Shown here piece after piece: positions 39,519 through 47,939 of a stretch of DNA of 62,600 nucleotides (within the stretch, counting starts at the first letter, position 1; each line of letters starts with the position of its first letter). The position numbers were made by a program, and so were the translations under genes. The notes beneath the pieces are model-generated. The model had not been told where the DNA came from and searched no databases. It worked only from the letters and a program-made list of their open reading frames with translations. The DNA is from UBA9988 sp964574105 (GTDB lineage: Bacteria > Patescibacteriota > Minisyncoccia > Phycocordibacterales > UBA9988): positions 1 to 62,600 of the forward strand of contig CAZNKH010000001.1 in the NCBI GenBank assembly GCA_964574105.1, written 5' to 3'.

Positions 39519-41219
39519 TTAATATGTACCTGATTTCTTTACATCTATCCTATGAGAAAATTCTGCACATTTCTTTCCATCAATTAAGGCAGTGAAGGTT
39601 ACCGTAGTAAATGTGCCTGATTTTGGTATTAGATCTTCTTTTCCGGCTAAGCTAGCGACATAATAAATCGGAATCCCTAGTGTAATTGTCGGATTTGAAG
39701 TCTCAGTAAGATTACTTGTAGACGGTCCGAATTTATTTGTTGCAGTGACAGTCTTATGAATCAGAGGAGTACCGCTTATCCAATTAAAGAGAGGAGAATT
39801 AACAGAAAATTGCACATCTTTTGTTCCTGTAACTGTTAGGCGTAATGATGGATTAGATTCAGTATATCCTTCTGAATAATCAATGGTTGATGTCCCGTAA
39901 GGATAGTTTGACGGCTTACAAGGTCTTTTAGAGCTGCCAGCTACGCAGGTAATCGTGCAGGAGGAAGCTATATTCTCTTCAGTAAATGATGCTATGACAG
40001 TAGTATTATTATTTGCAGGCAAGGTAAAGGTACAGTTTGGACCATTTTGCATTTTTTCAGCACAAGTCACTCCTGACCAAGAAACAGAGACTCCAGCTGA
40101 TTTTGTAGCGGTAAGAGTTACTGAAGTTCCAGAATTAAGTGAAGTTGAAGTGCAGCCTGTTGTAGTGTTTGTACAATTGTTAATTCCGCCAACACTTGCA
40201 GAGATAAATCCTTCCGCTGTTCCAGCTTTTTTGACTACATAGGTGTATTGTGACTCTATTTGCCTTACATTAAATATAGCAGATATAGACTTGTCTGTAT
40301 TCATTCTCACAATAACATTATTACCATTGCGCGTGAGATCTAGACCCCACCATTCTCCAAAGGTACTATTTGTACCCGGACTTGCTGTTAGAGAGACTGT
40401 TGAACCAGAGGTATAAGAACGAGAACATATACCTGATCTAGATGAACCGCTCCATCTGCAGTTTATAGCTCCTTGGGTATTCGACACCTCTGCCACAGCT
40501 CCATTACCAGTACCATAGGGAGACACGGTTAATGTGTAATCTGTTGGACTTATGATACACACTCCCGGGCAACCATTGTTCACCAATGTGGCTTGGGCAC
40601 TCGTAAGCGGATCAAACTTAATCCACCCAAGGTTGGTTGACCCCCACGCAAAACCACGCAAGACAGAAATGGTTGTTGCGCCAGAAATAGAAAGAGGACT
40701 CTTAATGATTCCGTATCCCGGATTACCCTTTAATGAGATCCACCCATCCCAGCCACCAAGTTCTGTGCCTCCAACAGGCTTACTCTTGAGCGCTCCGGAG
40801 CATCCGCTTTCATACACTGAACAGACCCGAGCCCATCCAGTAACCTGATTATTTGAAAGAAGAAGTGCATCAGATTGAGCATTATTAGTAGTTACAGGAA
40901 ATCTATCTCCACCACCCGCAGACGGATCAAGCCCACCAAAGCGTATCCATCCAATGTTTGAACTCCACGCATACCCTTCAATCTTCCCGCTGCCTGTTGT
41001 GTCAGTAGTGACAGATACTCCATAGTTTGTACCAGAACAAGTGTTGGAGACTTGCGGGTTCGTGCAATTATTAAAGCGAATCCAGCCAATAGTAGAACTC
41101 CATGCCCAACCGTAGACATTGTGTTCCGTCCCGGCAAGAGCTGGTGTCGTAATAAAGAAGCTACTGATAAATACTATGGATAATACAAAAAGAGGAGCGA
41201 TAAGATGTTTCCTAATCAT
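39519..41219 (-). CDS. Secreted repeat protein with GWAWSS-type and InlB-B-like repeats
   Basis: This is a 566-aa exported protein. The signal peptide runs to about residue 32 (…T-P-A-L-A). Residues 33-215 hold four Trp-rich repeats of the form G-[WYF]-A-W-x-S-x-x-[LI]-G-W-I-[RK]-F. Around 215-390 are two repeats like the bacterial InlB-B/'divergent B' repeat (S-G-x-x-V-x-L-T-A-x…W-x-G…A-x-F). A C-terminal Cys-containing domain completes it. The Trp-rich unit is familiar from Parcubacteria surface proteins of unknown function. A role in adhesion or envelope structure is inferred. TATGAT six bases before ATG 41219 predicts a leaderless transcript. Confidence 0.85.
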   Translation of the reverse strand: MIRKHLIAPLFVLSIVFISSFFITTPALAGTEHNVYGWAWSSTIGWIRFNNCTNPQVSNTCSGTNYGVSVTTDTTGSGKIEGYAWSSNIGWIRFGGLDPSAGGGDRFPVTTNNAQSDALLLSNNQVTGWARVCSVYESGCSGALKSKPVGGTELGGWDGWISLKGNPGYGIIKSPLSISGATTISVLRGFAWGSTNLGWIKFDPLTSAQATLVNNGCPGVCIISPTDYTLTVSPYGTGNGAVAEVSNTQGAINCRWSGSSRSGICSRSYTSGSTVSLTASPGTNSTFGEWWGLDLTRNGNNVIVRMNTDKSISAIFNVRQIESQYTYVVKKAGTAEGFISASVGGINNCTNTTTGCTSTSLNSGTSVTLTATKSAGVSVSWSGVTCAEKMQNGPNCTFTLPANNNTTVIASFTEENIASSCTITCVAGSSKRPCKPSNYPYGTSTIDYSEGYTESNPSLRLTVTGTKDVQFSVNSPLFNWISGTPLIHKTVTATNKFGPSTSNLTETSNPTITLGIPIYYVASLAGKEDLIPKSGTFTTVTFTALIDGKKCAEFSHRIDVKKSGTY

Positions 41220-41225
41220 CCCTCT

Positions 41226-41231
41226 ATCATA
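41226..41231 (-). promoter_or_regulatory. -10 of the secreted repeat protein (leaderless)
   Basis: TATGAT on the minus strand (41231-41226), six bases before ATG 41219. Confidence 0.5.
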
Positions 41232-41255
41232 CTCCCCTTGCAAGCGTTAGGAAAC

Positions 41256-42227
41256 TTACTTATCCACACTATCATATGAAGTGGCCGCAGAATGAAGTGC
41301 CTCTACGATAGGATCAAGCCCTCCGGCGAGTATTTTTTCAATATTATGCCACGACTGTTTGATGCGGTGATCAGTGATGCGATCTTGAAGTACATTATAT
41401 GTCCGTATCTTCTCTGATCTATCTCCAGTTCCAATCTGGTTGCGTCGTTCCTCCGCAGCGTTCTTTGCCCACGATTCCTCTTCTTGTGCACGAATTTTTG
41501 CAGAGAGGATGAGCATCGCCTTCTCACGATTACTTTTTTGGCTTCGTTCACTCTGACAACGCACCACGATCCCAGTCGGCTTGTGCGTGAGACGGACTGC
41601 AGTCTCCACCTTGTTCACATTTTGCCCTCCAGCACCACCAGAACGGGTAAACTCAATCTCAATATCCTCTAGTCTTATATCTGATCTTTCTCCTTCACGG
41701 GCAAGCGGCAAGATTGCCACAGATGCAGTGGAAGTATGGATTCTTCCCTGTTTCTCCGTCGCGGGGATACGCTGTATCCTGTGCACACCCATCTCGTAGC
41801 GAAGATCATCGTAGGCACCCTTGCCTTTTATCTCAAACACTGCTTCTTTATATCCACCCATTTCTGCAAATGATTCATCAATGATACTCACACGGTAGCC
41901 GTGTGTGTCAGCAAACTTTTGGTACATCTCTGCGAGTTCCTGCGCAAAAAGCGCCGCTTCCTCTCCACCCGCACCCGCACGCACTTCTAAGATAAGACCA
42001 TCAGCTTGCACTCCTTCACCCTCCTCAGGAGCAGTAATCTCTTGCATGTGCTTATAGAGTTCCTCCTGTTCGATGCGCATACTCTTAATCTCATCGTCTG
42101 CTATCTCACGAAGACTTGCATCATCCTCTGCAACTCGCGCGAGCTCTGTAATTTTCATTTCCAGCTCATCAAAACGCGCAGCCAAATACGCCGTCTTTGC
42201 ATCACTTCGAAAGCTTGATATGTCCAT
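41256..42227 (-). CDS. prfA: Peptide chain release factor 1
   Basis: This is the 323-aa UAA/UAG release factor. The stop-codon motif P-A-T appears in R-I-P-A-T-E-K-Q-G-R, which marks RF1 rather than RF2 (S-P-F). The catalytic G-G-Q lies in R-S-G-G-A-G-G-Q-N-V-N-K. The N-terminal domain is about 35 residues shorter than in E. coli. The ATG at 42227 is preferred to a TTG two codons upstream. It follows rpmE by 24 bp, a common pairing. Confidence 0.96.
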   Translation of the reverse strand: MDISSFRSDAKTAYLAARFDELEMKITELARVAEDDASLREIADDEIKSMRIEQEELYKHMQEITAPEEGEGVQADGLILEVRAGAGGEEAALFAQELAEMYQKFADTHGYRVSIIDESFAEMGGYKEAVFEIKGKGAYDDLRYEMGVHRIQRIPATEKQGRIHTSTASVAILPLAREGERSDIRLEDIEIEFTRSGGAGGQNVNKVETAVRLTHKPTGIVVRCQSERSQKSNREKAMLILSAKIRAQEEESWAKNAAEERRNQIGTGDRSEKIRTYNVLQDRITDHRIKQSWHNIEKILAGGLDPIVEALHSAATSYDSVDK

Positions 42228-42251
42228 ATACAAAAAGTGAGAAACTACTCC

Positions 42252-42506
42252 CTACTTTGCCGCAGTCTTGGTTTTTTTGGAAGTACGGGAAGAGACCTTG
42301 GCGAGGCGAGCACGGAACTTCTCTACACGACCAGCAGTATCCATCACCTTTTCACTACCGGTGAAGAAGGGGTGGCAAGCACTGCAAATCTCTACATTGA
42401 TTTCAGGCTTGGTGGATCCGACGGTAAAAGTATTTCCACAAGAACAGGTTACTTTTGTGTCATTATAGTAGTTTGGATGTATTTCTTTTTTCACGAAGGC
42501 AAGCAT
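42252..42506 (-). CDS. rpmE: Ribosomal protein bL31
   Basis: This is an 84-aa large-subunit protein of the zinc-containing type, with C-S-C-G in the first half and C-S-A-C-H-P-F-F-T-G in the second. The G-R-V-E-K-F motif follows, then a Lys/Ser/Thr-rich tail. It is upstream of prfA and 9 bp after the lytic transglycosylase gene. Confidence 0.95.
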   Translation of the reverse strand: MLAFVKKEIHPNYYNDTKVTCSCGNTFTVGSTKPEINVEICSACHPFFTGSEKVMDTAGRVEKFRARLAKVSSRTSKKTKTAAK

Positions 42507-42515
42507 ACCAGCAAA

Positions 42516-43859
42516 CTAGAGATTCTGCAAGGGGTCAATCATATTCTGCTGGATATTGGTGGCAATCTTCATCACGCTGTCGCCGTAAAAGGCATTACTC
42601 GGCTTTGACCAATTACCCCCTGCGTAGTAGCGGAGGGATGCTTCGCGCTCTGCCGCAAAAGTCTGCCGTGAGGCACCAAGCTCAGAGAGGTAGAGGGCTG
42701 AGGCCATAAAGGCATCTTCCGGCTCCCACGGGTTCGGTGGGTTATGCCCCGTTGCCGCAGCAATTTTTGTCTCATATGAAGCCCAAGTCGTGGGGATGAA
42801 CTGTGACGGACCCATCGCGCCACCCCAACCATTCCCCATAGGACACGATAGCGGCATAGATTCTGGGTCAAGACCAAGCTTTTTGGTTATGCGTAGGTAC
42901 ACCGACTCATCATCACGCCTAGAGTTGTCACCCGGCCCTGGCATAATCGCCTTCCACTGTTTTGAGACCGGATCTCCCGGTCGGTTGCAGGTACCAATGT
43001 TTTTACCCAAATTTGTTTCTTGCGTAAGAATCGCGAGTAAGAACGCGGGACGGATACCCGTCTTTGCAGATGCGGCATTAGCAAATTCTAAGGCCTTACC
43101 AAAAGGAATTGCGCTCGAATCACGGAGAGCAAAGAGAGCGCTCCTAATATCAGAGGCTCGTTGACGGCGTTCAGTTAGCACTTTTGAATACGCAGCTTCT
43201 TGTGTCTTTGATACCGAAAGTATCTCCTGTTTATTCTGCTCGTGTATCTCTACCTCTTTTTTCTTTGACTCAATTTCCAGTTTTGCGCTTGCCTCCGTGA
43301 CCTTCTTCTCTTCTAGACTCTGTTTTTCAACTTGTGTTTTTTGCTTAGTGCCACGGATCACATCCATGGAGTCACGGATATCGGTTTGCACCGTCTGAAT
43401 AGAATCAACAACACCATAAAAATCAGAAAATTGCTCATTTCCGAGTAACACTTCAGGCAACGAAGATGACTCGTACTCTTGAGAGTTTTGTATAAGCCGC
43501 TTTAAGTACTCACGGCGGATCGCAAGCTCTTCTTCAAGAGTGAGAATAGTGCTCTCTTTCGTACCAATATCTTTACTGATAGTAGAAATGGCGAGACTGC
43601 GCGCCTTAATCTCCAGTTGCGCCTGCTTTATCTGCGCATTCAGAATGACAATATCACGCTCTATTGAGGCGGTCTCCTTGCGTTTATTTCTAAGTAACTC
43701 TGCTTGCACTGCAATTTCTGCTTCTACCTTTGCAAGTTCTGATTCTAGATTTTTTCTCCGTTCTTCAACAGTAAGAGCCGCTTCTCCATAGATGAGCGGT
43801 ACAGAGAATGCAATTAGCACGACAAAAAGAAAAAGCAAGGGTATCCTTGAGTGAGACAT
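42516..43859 (-). CDS. Secreted coiled-coil lytic transglycosylase (MltB/SLT-like)
   Basis: This is a 447-aa exported protein. A signal peptide (1-26) is followed by a long coiled coil (about 30-245) of the EnvC/PcsB kind. A C-terminal soluble-lytic-transglycosylase domain (about 260-445) has the catalytic Glu in L-T-Q-E-T-N-L-G and the conserved G-x-M-G-P-S-Q-F-I-P-T-T-W and Y-Y-A-G-G-N-W. It would cleave peptidoglycan glycan strands, for division, remodelling or attacking a host wall; the coiled coil may bring control by FtsEX-type partners (inference). The ATG is preceded exactly by an extended -10 and six bases. Confidence 0.9.
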   Translation of the reverse strand: MSHSRIPLLFLFVVLIAFSVPLIYGEAALTVEERRKNLESELAKVEAEIAVQAELLRNKRKETASIERDIVILNAQIKQAQLEIKARSLAISTISKDIGTKESTILTLEEELAIRREYLKRLIQNSQEYESSSLPEVLLGNEQFSDFYGVVDSIQTVQTDIRDSMDVIRGTKQKTQVEKQSLEEKKVTEASAKLEIESKKKEVEIHEQNKQEILSVSKTQEAAYSKVLTERRQRASDIRSALFALRDSSAIPFGKALEFANAASAKTGIRPAFLLAILTQETNLGKNIGTCNRPGDPVSKQWKAIMPGPGDNSRRDDESVYLRITKKLGLDPESMPLSCPMGNGWGGAMGPSQFIPTTWASYETKIAAATGHNPPNPWEPEDAFMASALYLSELGASRQTFAAEREASLRYYAGGNWSKPSNAFYGDSVMKIATNIQQNMIDPLQNL

Positions 43860-43865
43860 TAGTTT

Positions 43866-43874
43866 AGTATAGCA
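43866..43874 (-). promoter_or_regulatory. Extended -10 of the transglycosylase gene (leaderless)
   Basis: TGCTATACT on the minus strand (43874-43866), then six bases, then ATG 43859. Confidence 0.62.
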
Positions 43875-43888
43875 AAAACGGCAAGAAT

Positions 43889-44527
43889 CTACTCGCCGCT
43901 TGCTTCTGCTCCTTCCTCCTCTTGTTTACCGCGTTTTTCTACTTCGATCTGTGAGATATCCATTGCGAGAGTCTCTTCCTCCTCCTTAGCAACAGTGAGT
44001 GCAGCGACAATATCTTCCGGGTCAGCAATAGCCTTCACTCCTGTAGGGAGTGAGAGATTCTTTACCGTAATCTGACTCTCTAAGGTTTCTAAAGTACTGA
44101 GATCAACGGTAATCTCGTGAGGAAGATCCTTGGGAAGTGCTTCAACTTCCAACTCATGGAGTACCTTCACCACGATGCCACCGAGCTTTACCGCAGGAGC
44201 ATCACCCTCCCAAACTAGCGGGACAGAGACATGGAGTGCCTTACCCTTCTCAATTGCGTAAAAATCAATGTGGATGAATTCGCCCGTAGAAGGGTTCTTC
44301 TCTACTTCGTGGATGAGTACATCGAGGTCGCCTGCAGGTGTTTTGAGTGTAATAATCGAGGATTCGCCTGCGGCACGGTACACCTTCTTGAAGTCAGAGA
44401 GTGCAACAAAGTACGATGCGGATTTCTCCTTGCGTCCGTAAACAACAACAGGCAAAAGTCCCTTTTTACGGCTCGTGGAGAGTGCCTTCCCATAGATATC
44501 TCTCTTTGTTGCGGTAAGTGTAATCAC
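43889..44527 (-). CDS. rplY: Ribosomal protein bL25 (CTC form)
   Basis: This is a 212-aa 5S rRNA-binding protein with an N-terminal L25 domain (1-90) and a C-terminal TL5/CTC beta domain (about 95-185), ending in an acidic Glu-rich tail. It starts with GTG. TATACT ends exactly six bases before this GTG, so even the alternative start codon is predicted to be the first base of the mRNA. Confidence 0.93.
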   Translation of the reverse strand: MITLTATKRDIYGKALSTSRKKGLLPVVVYGRKEKSASYFVALSDFKKVYRAAGESSIITLKTPAGDLDVLIHEVEKNPSTGEFIHIDFYAIEKGKALHVSVPLVWEGDAPAVKLGGIVVKVLHELEVEALPKDLPHEITVDLSTLETLESQITVKNLSLPTGVKAIADPEDIVAALTVAKEEEETLAMDISQIEVEKRGKQEEEGAEASGE

Positions 44528-44533
44528 GGGGAC

Positions 44534-44539
44534 AGTATA
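44534..44539 (-). promoter_or_regulatory. -10 of rplY (leaderless GTG)
   Basis: TATACT on the minus strand (44539-44534), six bases before GTG 44527. Confidence 0.55.
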
Positions 44540-44575
44540 CCGACTTAGTGAAATAAATCAACTATTCTCATTAGT

Positions 44576-44596
44576 GTTCAATCTTCGAGACTGAAC
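44576..44596. repeat. Hairpin between fba and rplY
   Basis: GTTCAATC (44576-44583) and GACTGAAC (44589-44596) pair over 8 positions with one G-U around TTCGA. It may be a weak terminator for fba; no T-run follows. Confidence 0.35.
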
Positions 44597-44614
44597 AAAT
44601 GCGAGATTTAATTA

Positions 44615-45484
44615 TTATGATATCCCATTAAATAGCTTGAGGCGAGGCGAGACGGCAGATTCTATTGCCAAGACTGCGTCCCGCATAATTTTGTACGGAG
44701 CCACTTCGTCTGGATTTTCTTGCAAGGAGAGCTTTACCGCGTCGCGGAAGGCGACGCGCAGTTCTGTAGAGATGTGTACCATTGAGACCCCCGCCTTGAT
44801 TGCTGCGACAAAATCCTCATCAGGCGTACCCGAGCCGCCGTGAAGTACCAAAGGTACTCCCGAAGCCTCGCGGATAGCCTTCACTCGCGGGATGTCTAAA
44901 TGAGGATCCTTACTATGTTTAAGCATTCCGTGGATGTTCCCTACCGCAGGAGCAAGGAGATCTACCCCTGTCTCCTCTACAAACTGCTTCGCATCTTCTG
45001 GTGTAGTGAATGTCTCTGCGCTCTGAGCCGCTCCTTCAGGGACTTCATCAAGGAGCTTTGAAGATTTGCCAATGTAGCCAAGCTCGCCCTCTATCAAAAC
45101 ATCTCGCCCAGAGTTCCGTGCGTAGACAACACACTCCCTCGTCTTAGCACTATTCTCCGCAAAAGAGAGTTCTGCACCATCAAAAATAACCGAATCAAAT
45201 CCAGCATCAATCGCCTCCTTTACTCGATCAACAGAATAAGTATGGTCTGCGTTTAGAAAAATAGGGTGCTCATACTCGCTCCGGAGACTCTGCACGAGCG
45301 CCACCACTTGTCGTATACCAATAAAATCCCGTTCGCCTTCAGAGACGCCAATCACCACAGGAAGCTTGAGTGCACGGGCGGCATTACAGACTCCGTGGAG
45401 TCCTTCAATGTTTGAGATATTAAAGTGACCCAGCGCAACGCCACGCGCCTCCGCATCAGCGATGCTTTCTCGTAAGCTCATCAT
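44615..45484 (-). CDS. fba: Class II fructose-bisphosphate aldolase family protein
   Basis: This is a 289-aa zinc-dependent aldolase. Zinc ligands lie in N-A-D-H-T (about 79-83), E-G-E-L-G, G-N-I-H-G and L-H-G-G-S-G-T-P; the phosphate-binding N-x-x-T-E-L segment reads V-H-I-S-T-E-L-R. It splits fructose 1,6-bisphosphate, although tagatose-type or related activity cannot be excluded by sequence alone. It is divergent from a PfkB-family kinase with 43 bp between start codons. Two ATGs in tandem occur; the first (45484) is exactly six bases after an extended -10. Confidence 0.92.
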   Translation of the reverse strand: MMSLRESIADAEARGVALGHFNISNIEGLHGVCNAARALKLPVVIGVSEGERDFIGIRQVVALVQSLRSEYEHPIFLNADHTYSVDRVKEAIDAGFDSVIFDGAELSFAENSAKTRECVVYARNSGRDVLIEGELGYIGKSSKLLDEVPEGAAQSAETFTTPEDAKQFVEETGVDLLAPAVGNIHGMLKHSKDPHLDIPRVKAIREASGVPLVLHGGSGTPDEDFVAAIKAGVSMVHISTELRVAFRDAVKLSLQENPDEVAPYKIMRDAVLAIESAVSPRLKLFNGIS

Positions 45485-45490
45485 GGAACT

Positions 45491-45521
45491 ATTCTAGCAC
45501 AAGGTGTTCTCGTGATATAAT
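45491..45521. promoter_or_regulatory. Divergent leaderless promoters of fba and the PfkB kinase
   Basis: Minus strand: TGCTAGAAT (45499-45491), six bases, then ATG 45484. Plus strand: TGATATAAT (45513-45521), six bases, then ATG 45528. Both are extended -10 elements with the same geometry in a 43-bp intergenic space. Confidence 0.68.
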
Positions 45522-45527
45522 CCTGAA

Positions 45528-46517
45528 ATGAAGCAATATGATTTCATCGCAATTGGTGACATCGTCGTAGATGCCTTTATCCGTCTGATCCAAGCAAATA
45601 TCTACTCCAAGGAGGGTGTAGAACAGCTCTGTCTCGTGAATGGCTCTAAAATTCCCTACGAATCAGTTACCGTCATCCCCTCTGTTGGGAATAGTCCCAA
45701 TGCCGCTGTTGCGGCGGCGCGACTCGGCCTCTCCACAGCACTTGTCACCGATCTCGGTACTGATGATAACGGAAGACTTTGTCTTAACTCTCTTATAGAA
45801 GAAGGGGTAGAGACTCCCTTTGTGCACTCCCATGAAGGAAAGCAGACAAACTACCACTATGTGCTCTGGTTCAAAGACGAGCGCACCATCCTCATTAAAC
45901 ATGAGGAGTATCCATACACTTTTCCGAATATCGGATCTCCGCGTTGGGTGTACTTGAGCTCTCTGGGAGAGCATTCTTCCTCTTACCACGAAGCCATCAA
46001 TAGCTACCTTGTGTCACATTCTGACATCAAGCTCGCTTTTCAGCCCGGAACCTTTCAGATAAAAATGGGGAAAGAGAAGCTGGCCGCGCTCTATGCACGA
46101 ACGGAAGTATTCTTCTGCAACACCGATGAAGCACGAATTATCTTAGGCAATGGCGAACGAGATGGAATAATACTCGCACGCGCTATTGCCGCACTCGGGC
46201 CTGCAATTGCAGTAATTACTGATGGACCGCACGGCGCGTACTGCTACGATTCACATACCGGAACGGCGTTCTTTATGCCACCTTACCCTGATCCACAACC
46301 TCCCTTTGAGCGTACTGGCGCAGGGGATGCCTTCTCTTCTACTTTTACTGCGGCACTCGCATTAGGGAAGACTGTTGAGGAGGCACTCCGCTACGCTCCT
46401 ATTAATTCCATGTCAGTTGTTCAGAAAATCGGTGCGCAAGAAGGCTTGCTCTCTCAATCTGAGATTGAGAGACTTTTACGCTCAGCACCGGTCGGCTTTA
46501 CTCCAGAAAGACGCTAG
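45528..46517 (+). CDS. PfkB-family carbohydrate kinase
   Basis: This is a 329-aa ribokinase-fold sugar kinase. It has the N-terminal G-D-I-V-V-D and N-S-P-N-A-A-V-A-A-A-R-L-G-L motifs and the C-terminal signature E-R-T-G-A-G-D-A-F-S-S-T with the catalytic Asp. The substrate is unknown (fructose, ribose, fructose-6-phosphate or an ADP-heptose precursor are possible). It opens a plus-strand run with three glycosylation genes and is divergent from fba, so sugar phosphate or glycan precursor supply is plausible. Predicted leaderless. Confidence 0.88.
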   Translation: MKQYDFIAIGDIVVDAFIRLIQANIYSKEGVEQLCLVNGSKIPYESVTVIPSVGNSPNAAVAAARLGLSTALVTDLGTDDNGRLCLNSLIEEGVETPFVHSHEGKQTNYHYVLWFKDERTILIKHEEYPYTFPNIGSPRWVYLSSLGEHSSSYHEAINSYLVSHSDIKLAFQPGTFQIKMGKEKLAALYARTEVFFCNTDEARIILGNGERDGIILARAIAALGPAIAVITDGPHGAYCYDSHTGTAFFMPPYPDPQPPFERTGAGDAFSSTFTAALALGKTVEEALRYAPINSMSVVQKIGAQEGLLSQSEIERLLRSAPVGFTPERR

Positions 46518-46520
46518 GGT

Positions 46521-47939
46521 ATGAAGGTGTGGCAGAAAGTACTTCTCACTGTATCCATATTCTGTGTGGGGTTCCTCGTCTATTCACCACATCTCCATTA
46601 CGAGTACCCGATCCATGTTGACGAATGGCATCACCTCTCGCAAGCACTCCGTATGGGTAATGGCTCCTACACGCTCTCTTTCCAAAGTGCTGAGCTTGGA
46701 TTCCATATATTTCTTTTTCTCGTAAGTACCGTGACGGACATAGTGACGGCATATCGTTTTCTCCCCGCTATTGCGGCAATGATTGGAGCATTCATAATCT
46801 TTTTTCTTAGCTACCGCATCAGTGCATCGTTCTGGACTGGACTCGCGACACTCTTTTTTTTCGCGACAATCAAATCAAATGTAAATGTAACCGGGTTATG
46901 GTTTTTCACCCCACTCTCGTTCGCAATTCCTCTCATTTATGCATATCTCTATTGCTTCTACCGCGCGGTTGAAGAGAAGAGCCTTAAGCACTTACGCATC
47001 GGCATTATTCTTTTTGCCTTACTCATACCCATTCATGCCGTCTCTGCACTCATGAGCCTTCCCGCGCTATGTGTGTACGCACTACTACGACATGAACAGT
47101 TTATGGAGTATCGTACATATGCCGGCATACTTGCAATTATATTGATTGGTGGGATTCTCTTTTTTGCCCGACTTCTTCCCGGATCGTTTTTGAGCGATCT
47201 TGCACAACTTTTTTCTCTTGTACAATTCAAATACGGATGGGGCGTTGTAGAAATGGAAAACTCACCATTTGAGTTATACAGTGTTATCGGATATATCTTT
47301 GCAGTAATTGGGAGTATTGCCCTCGTTGTTCAAAAAGAGTATCGCCGTTATACACTATTTCTCCTTCTTCCCGTGACACTCATTATTTCTATTATTATAT
47401 TTAAAGTAACGGGAATATCGTTCCTCTCTCCCTATCAGAGAAACTTATACTACCTCACGATGAGTTTGCCGTTCTTGAGTGCGCTTGGACTCTCTTATCT
47501 CTTCTCTCTCGTGCGGAGACAAGTACTCTCTACTCCGGCTCGTATCGTTCTTGCGGGTGTCCTCATCAGTATTAGTGCAGGGTCTCTGTATGGGTACTGG
47601 AAACTCCCCGAGAAAAGTGGACTCTACTACACCATCACCGACGCAGAGTACCGTGCGCTCCGTTTCCTCCGCGAATACCCAAAAGGACTCGTGATGGCAG
47701 AAGCGCTCCCTTCAGTGTCAATATACTCACTCTCTGGGCACGAGCCGGTTGCGTCCTTAGTGTTTGATGGTAAGCGCAGTATTAATGACACATTTATGCA
47801 TGGGGAAAATTGTGCAGAAAAAAGAAGTTTTCTTCACGAGAACCCTGCTGTTCGCTACATTCTTTCTGACGATCGCCTCACCTGTGGGTGGATACAGATA
47901 TACGCAAAAGGAACCTATGTCTACAAAACTCAAGAATAA
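46521..47939 (+). CDS. Polytopic membrane protein, GT-C glycosyltransferase-like
   Basis: This 472-aa protein has about 10-12 transmembrane helices and a first extracytoplasmic loop containing H-V-D-E-W-H. That is the type of acidic motif found at the same place in GT-C (PMT/ArnT-like) enzymes using lipid-linked sugars. The C-terminal about 100 residues form a soluble domain. It is 3 bp after the kinase gene and overlaps the following GT2 gene by 23 bp. Probable task: transfer of a sugar from a polyprenyl carrier to a surface polymer (inference). Confidence 0.7.
   Translation: MKVWQKVLLTVSIFCVGFLVYSPHLHYEYPIHVDEWHHLSQALRMGNGSYTLSFQSAELGFHIFLFLVSTVTDIVTAYRFLPAIAAMIGAFIIFFLSYRISASFWTGLATLFFFATIKSNVNVTGLWFFTPLSFAIPLIYAYLYCFYRAVEEKSLKHLRIGIILFALLIPIHAVSALMSLPALCVYALLRHEQFMEYRTYAGILAIILIGGILFFARLLPGSFLSDLAQLFSLVQFKYGWGVVEMENSPFELYSVIGYIFAVIGSIALVVQKEYRRYTLFLLLPVTLIISIIIFKVTGISFLSPYQRNLYYLTMSLPFLSALGLSYLFSLVRRQVLSTPARIVLAGVLISISAGSLYGYWKLPEKSGLYYTITDAEYRALRFLREYPKGLVMAEALPSVSIYSLSGHEPVASLVFDGKRSINDTFMHGENCAEKRSFLHENPAVRYILSDDRLTCGWIQIYAKGTYVYKTQE

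Noticed and set aside
47764..47916. N-terminal extension of the GT2 glycosyltransferase
   Set aside because: It would overlap the upstream membrane protein gene by about 175 bp and adds no part of the GT-A fold; ATG 47917 directly precedes the conserved first strand.
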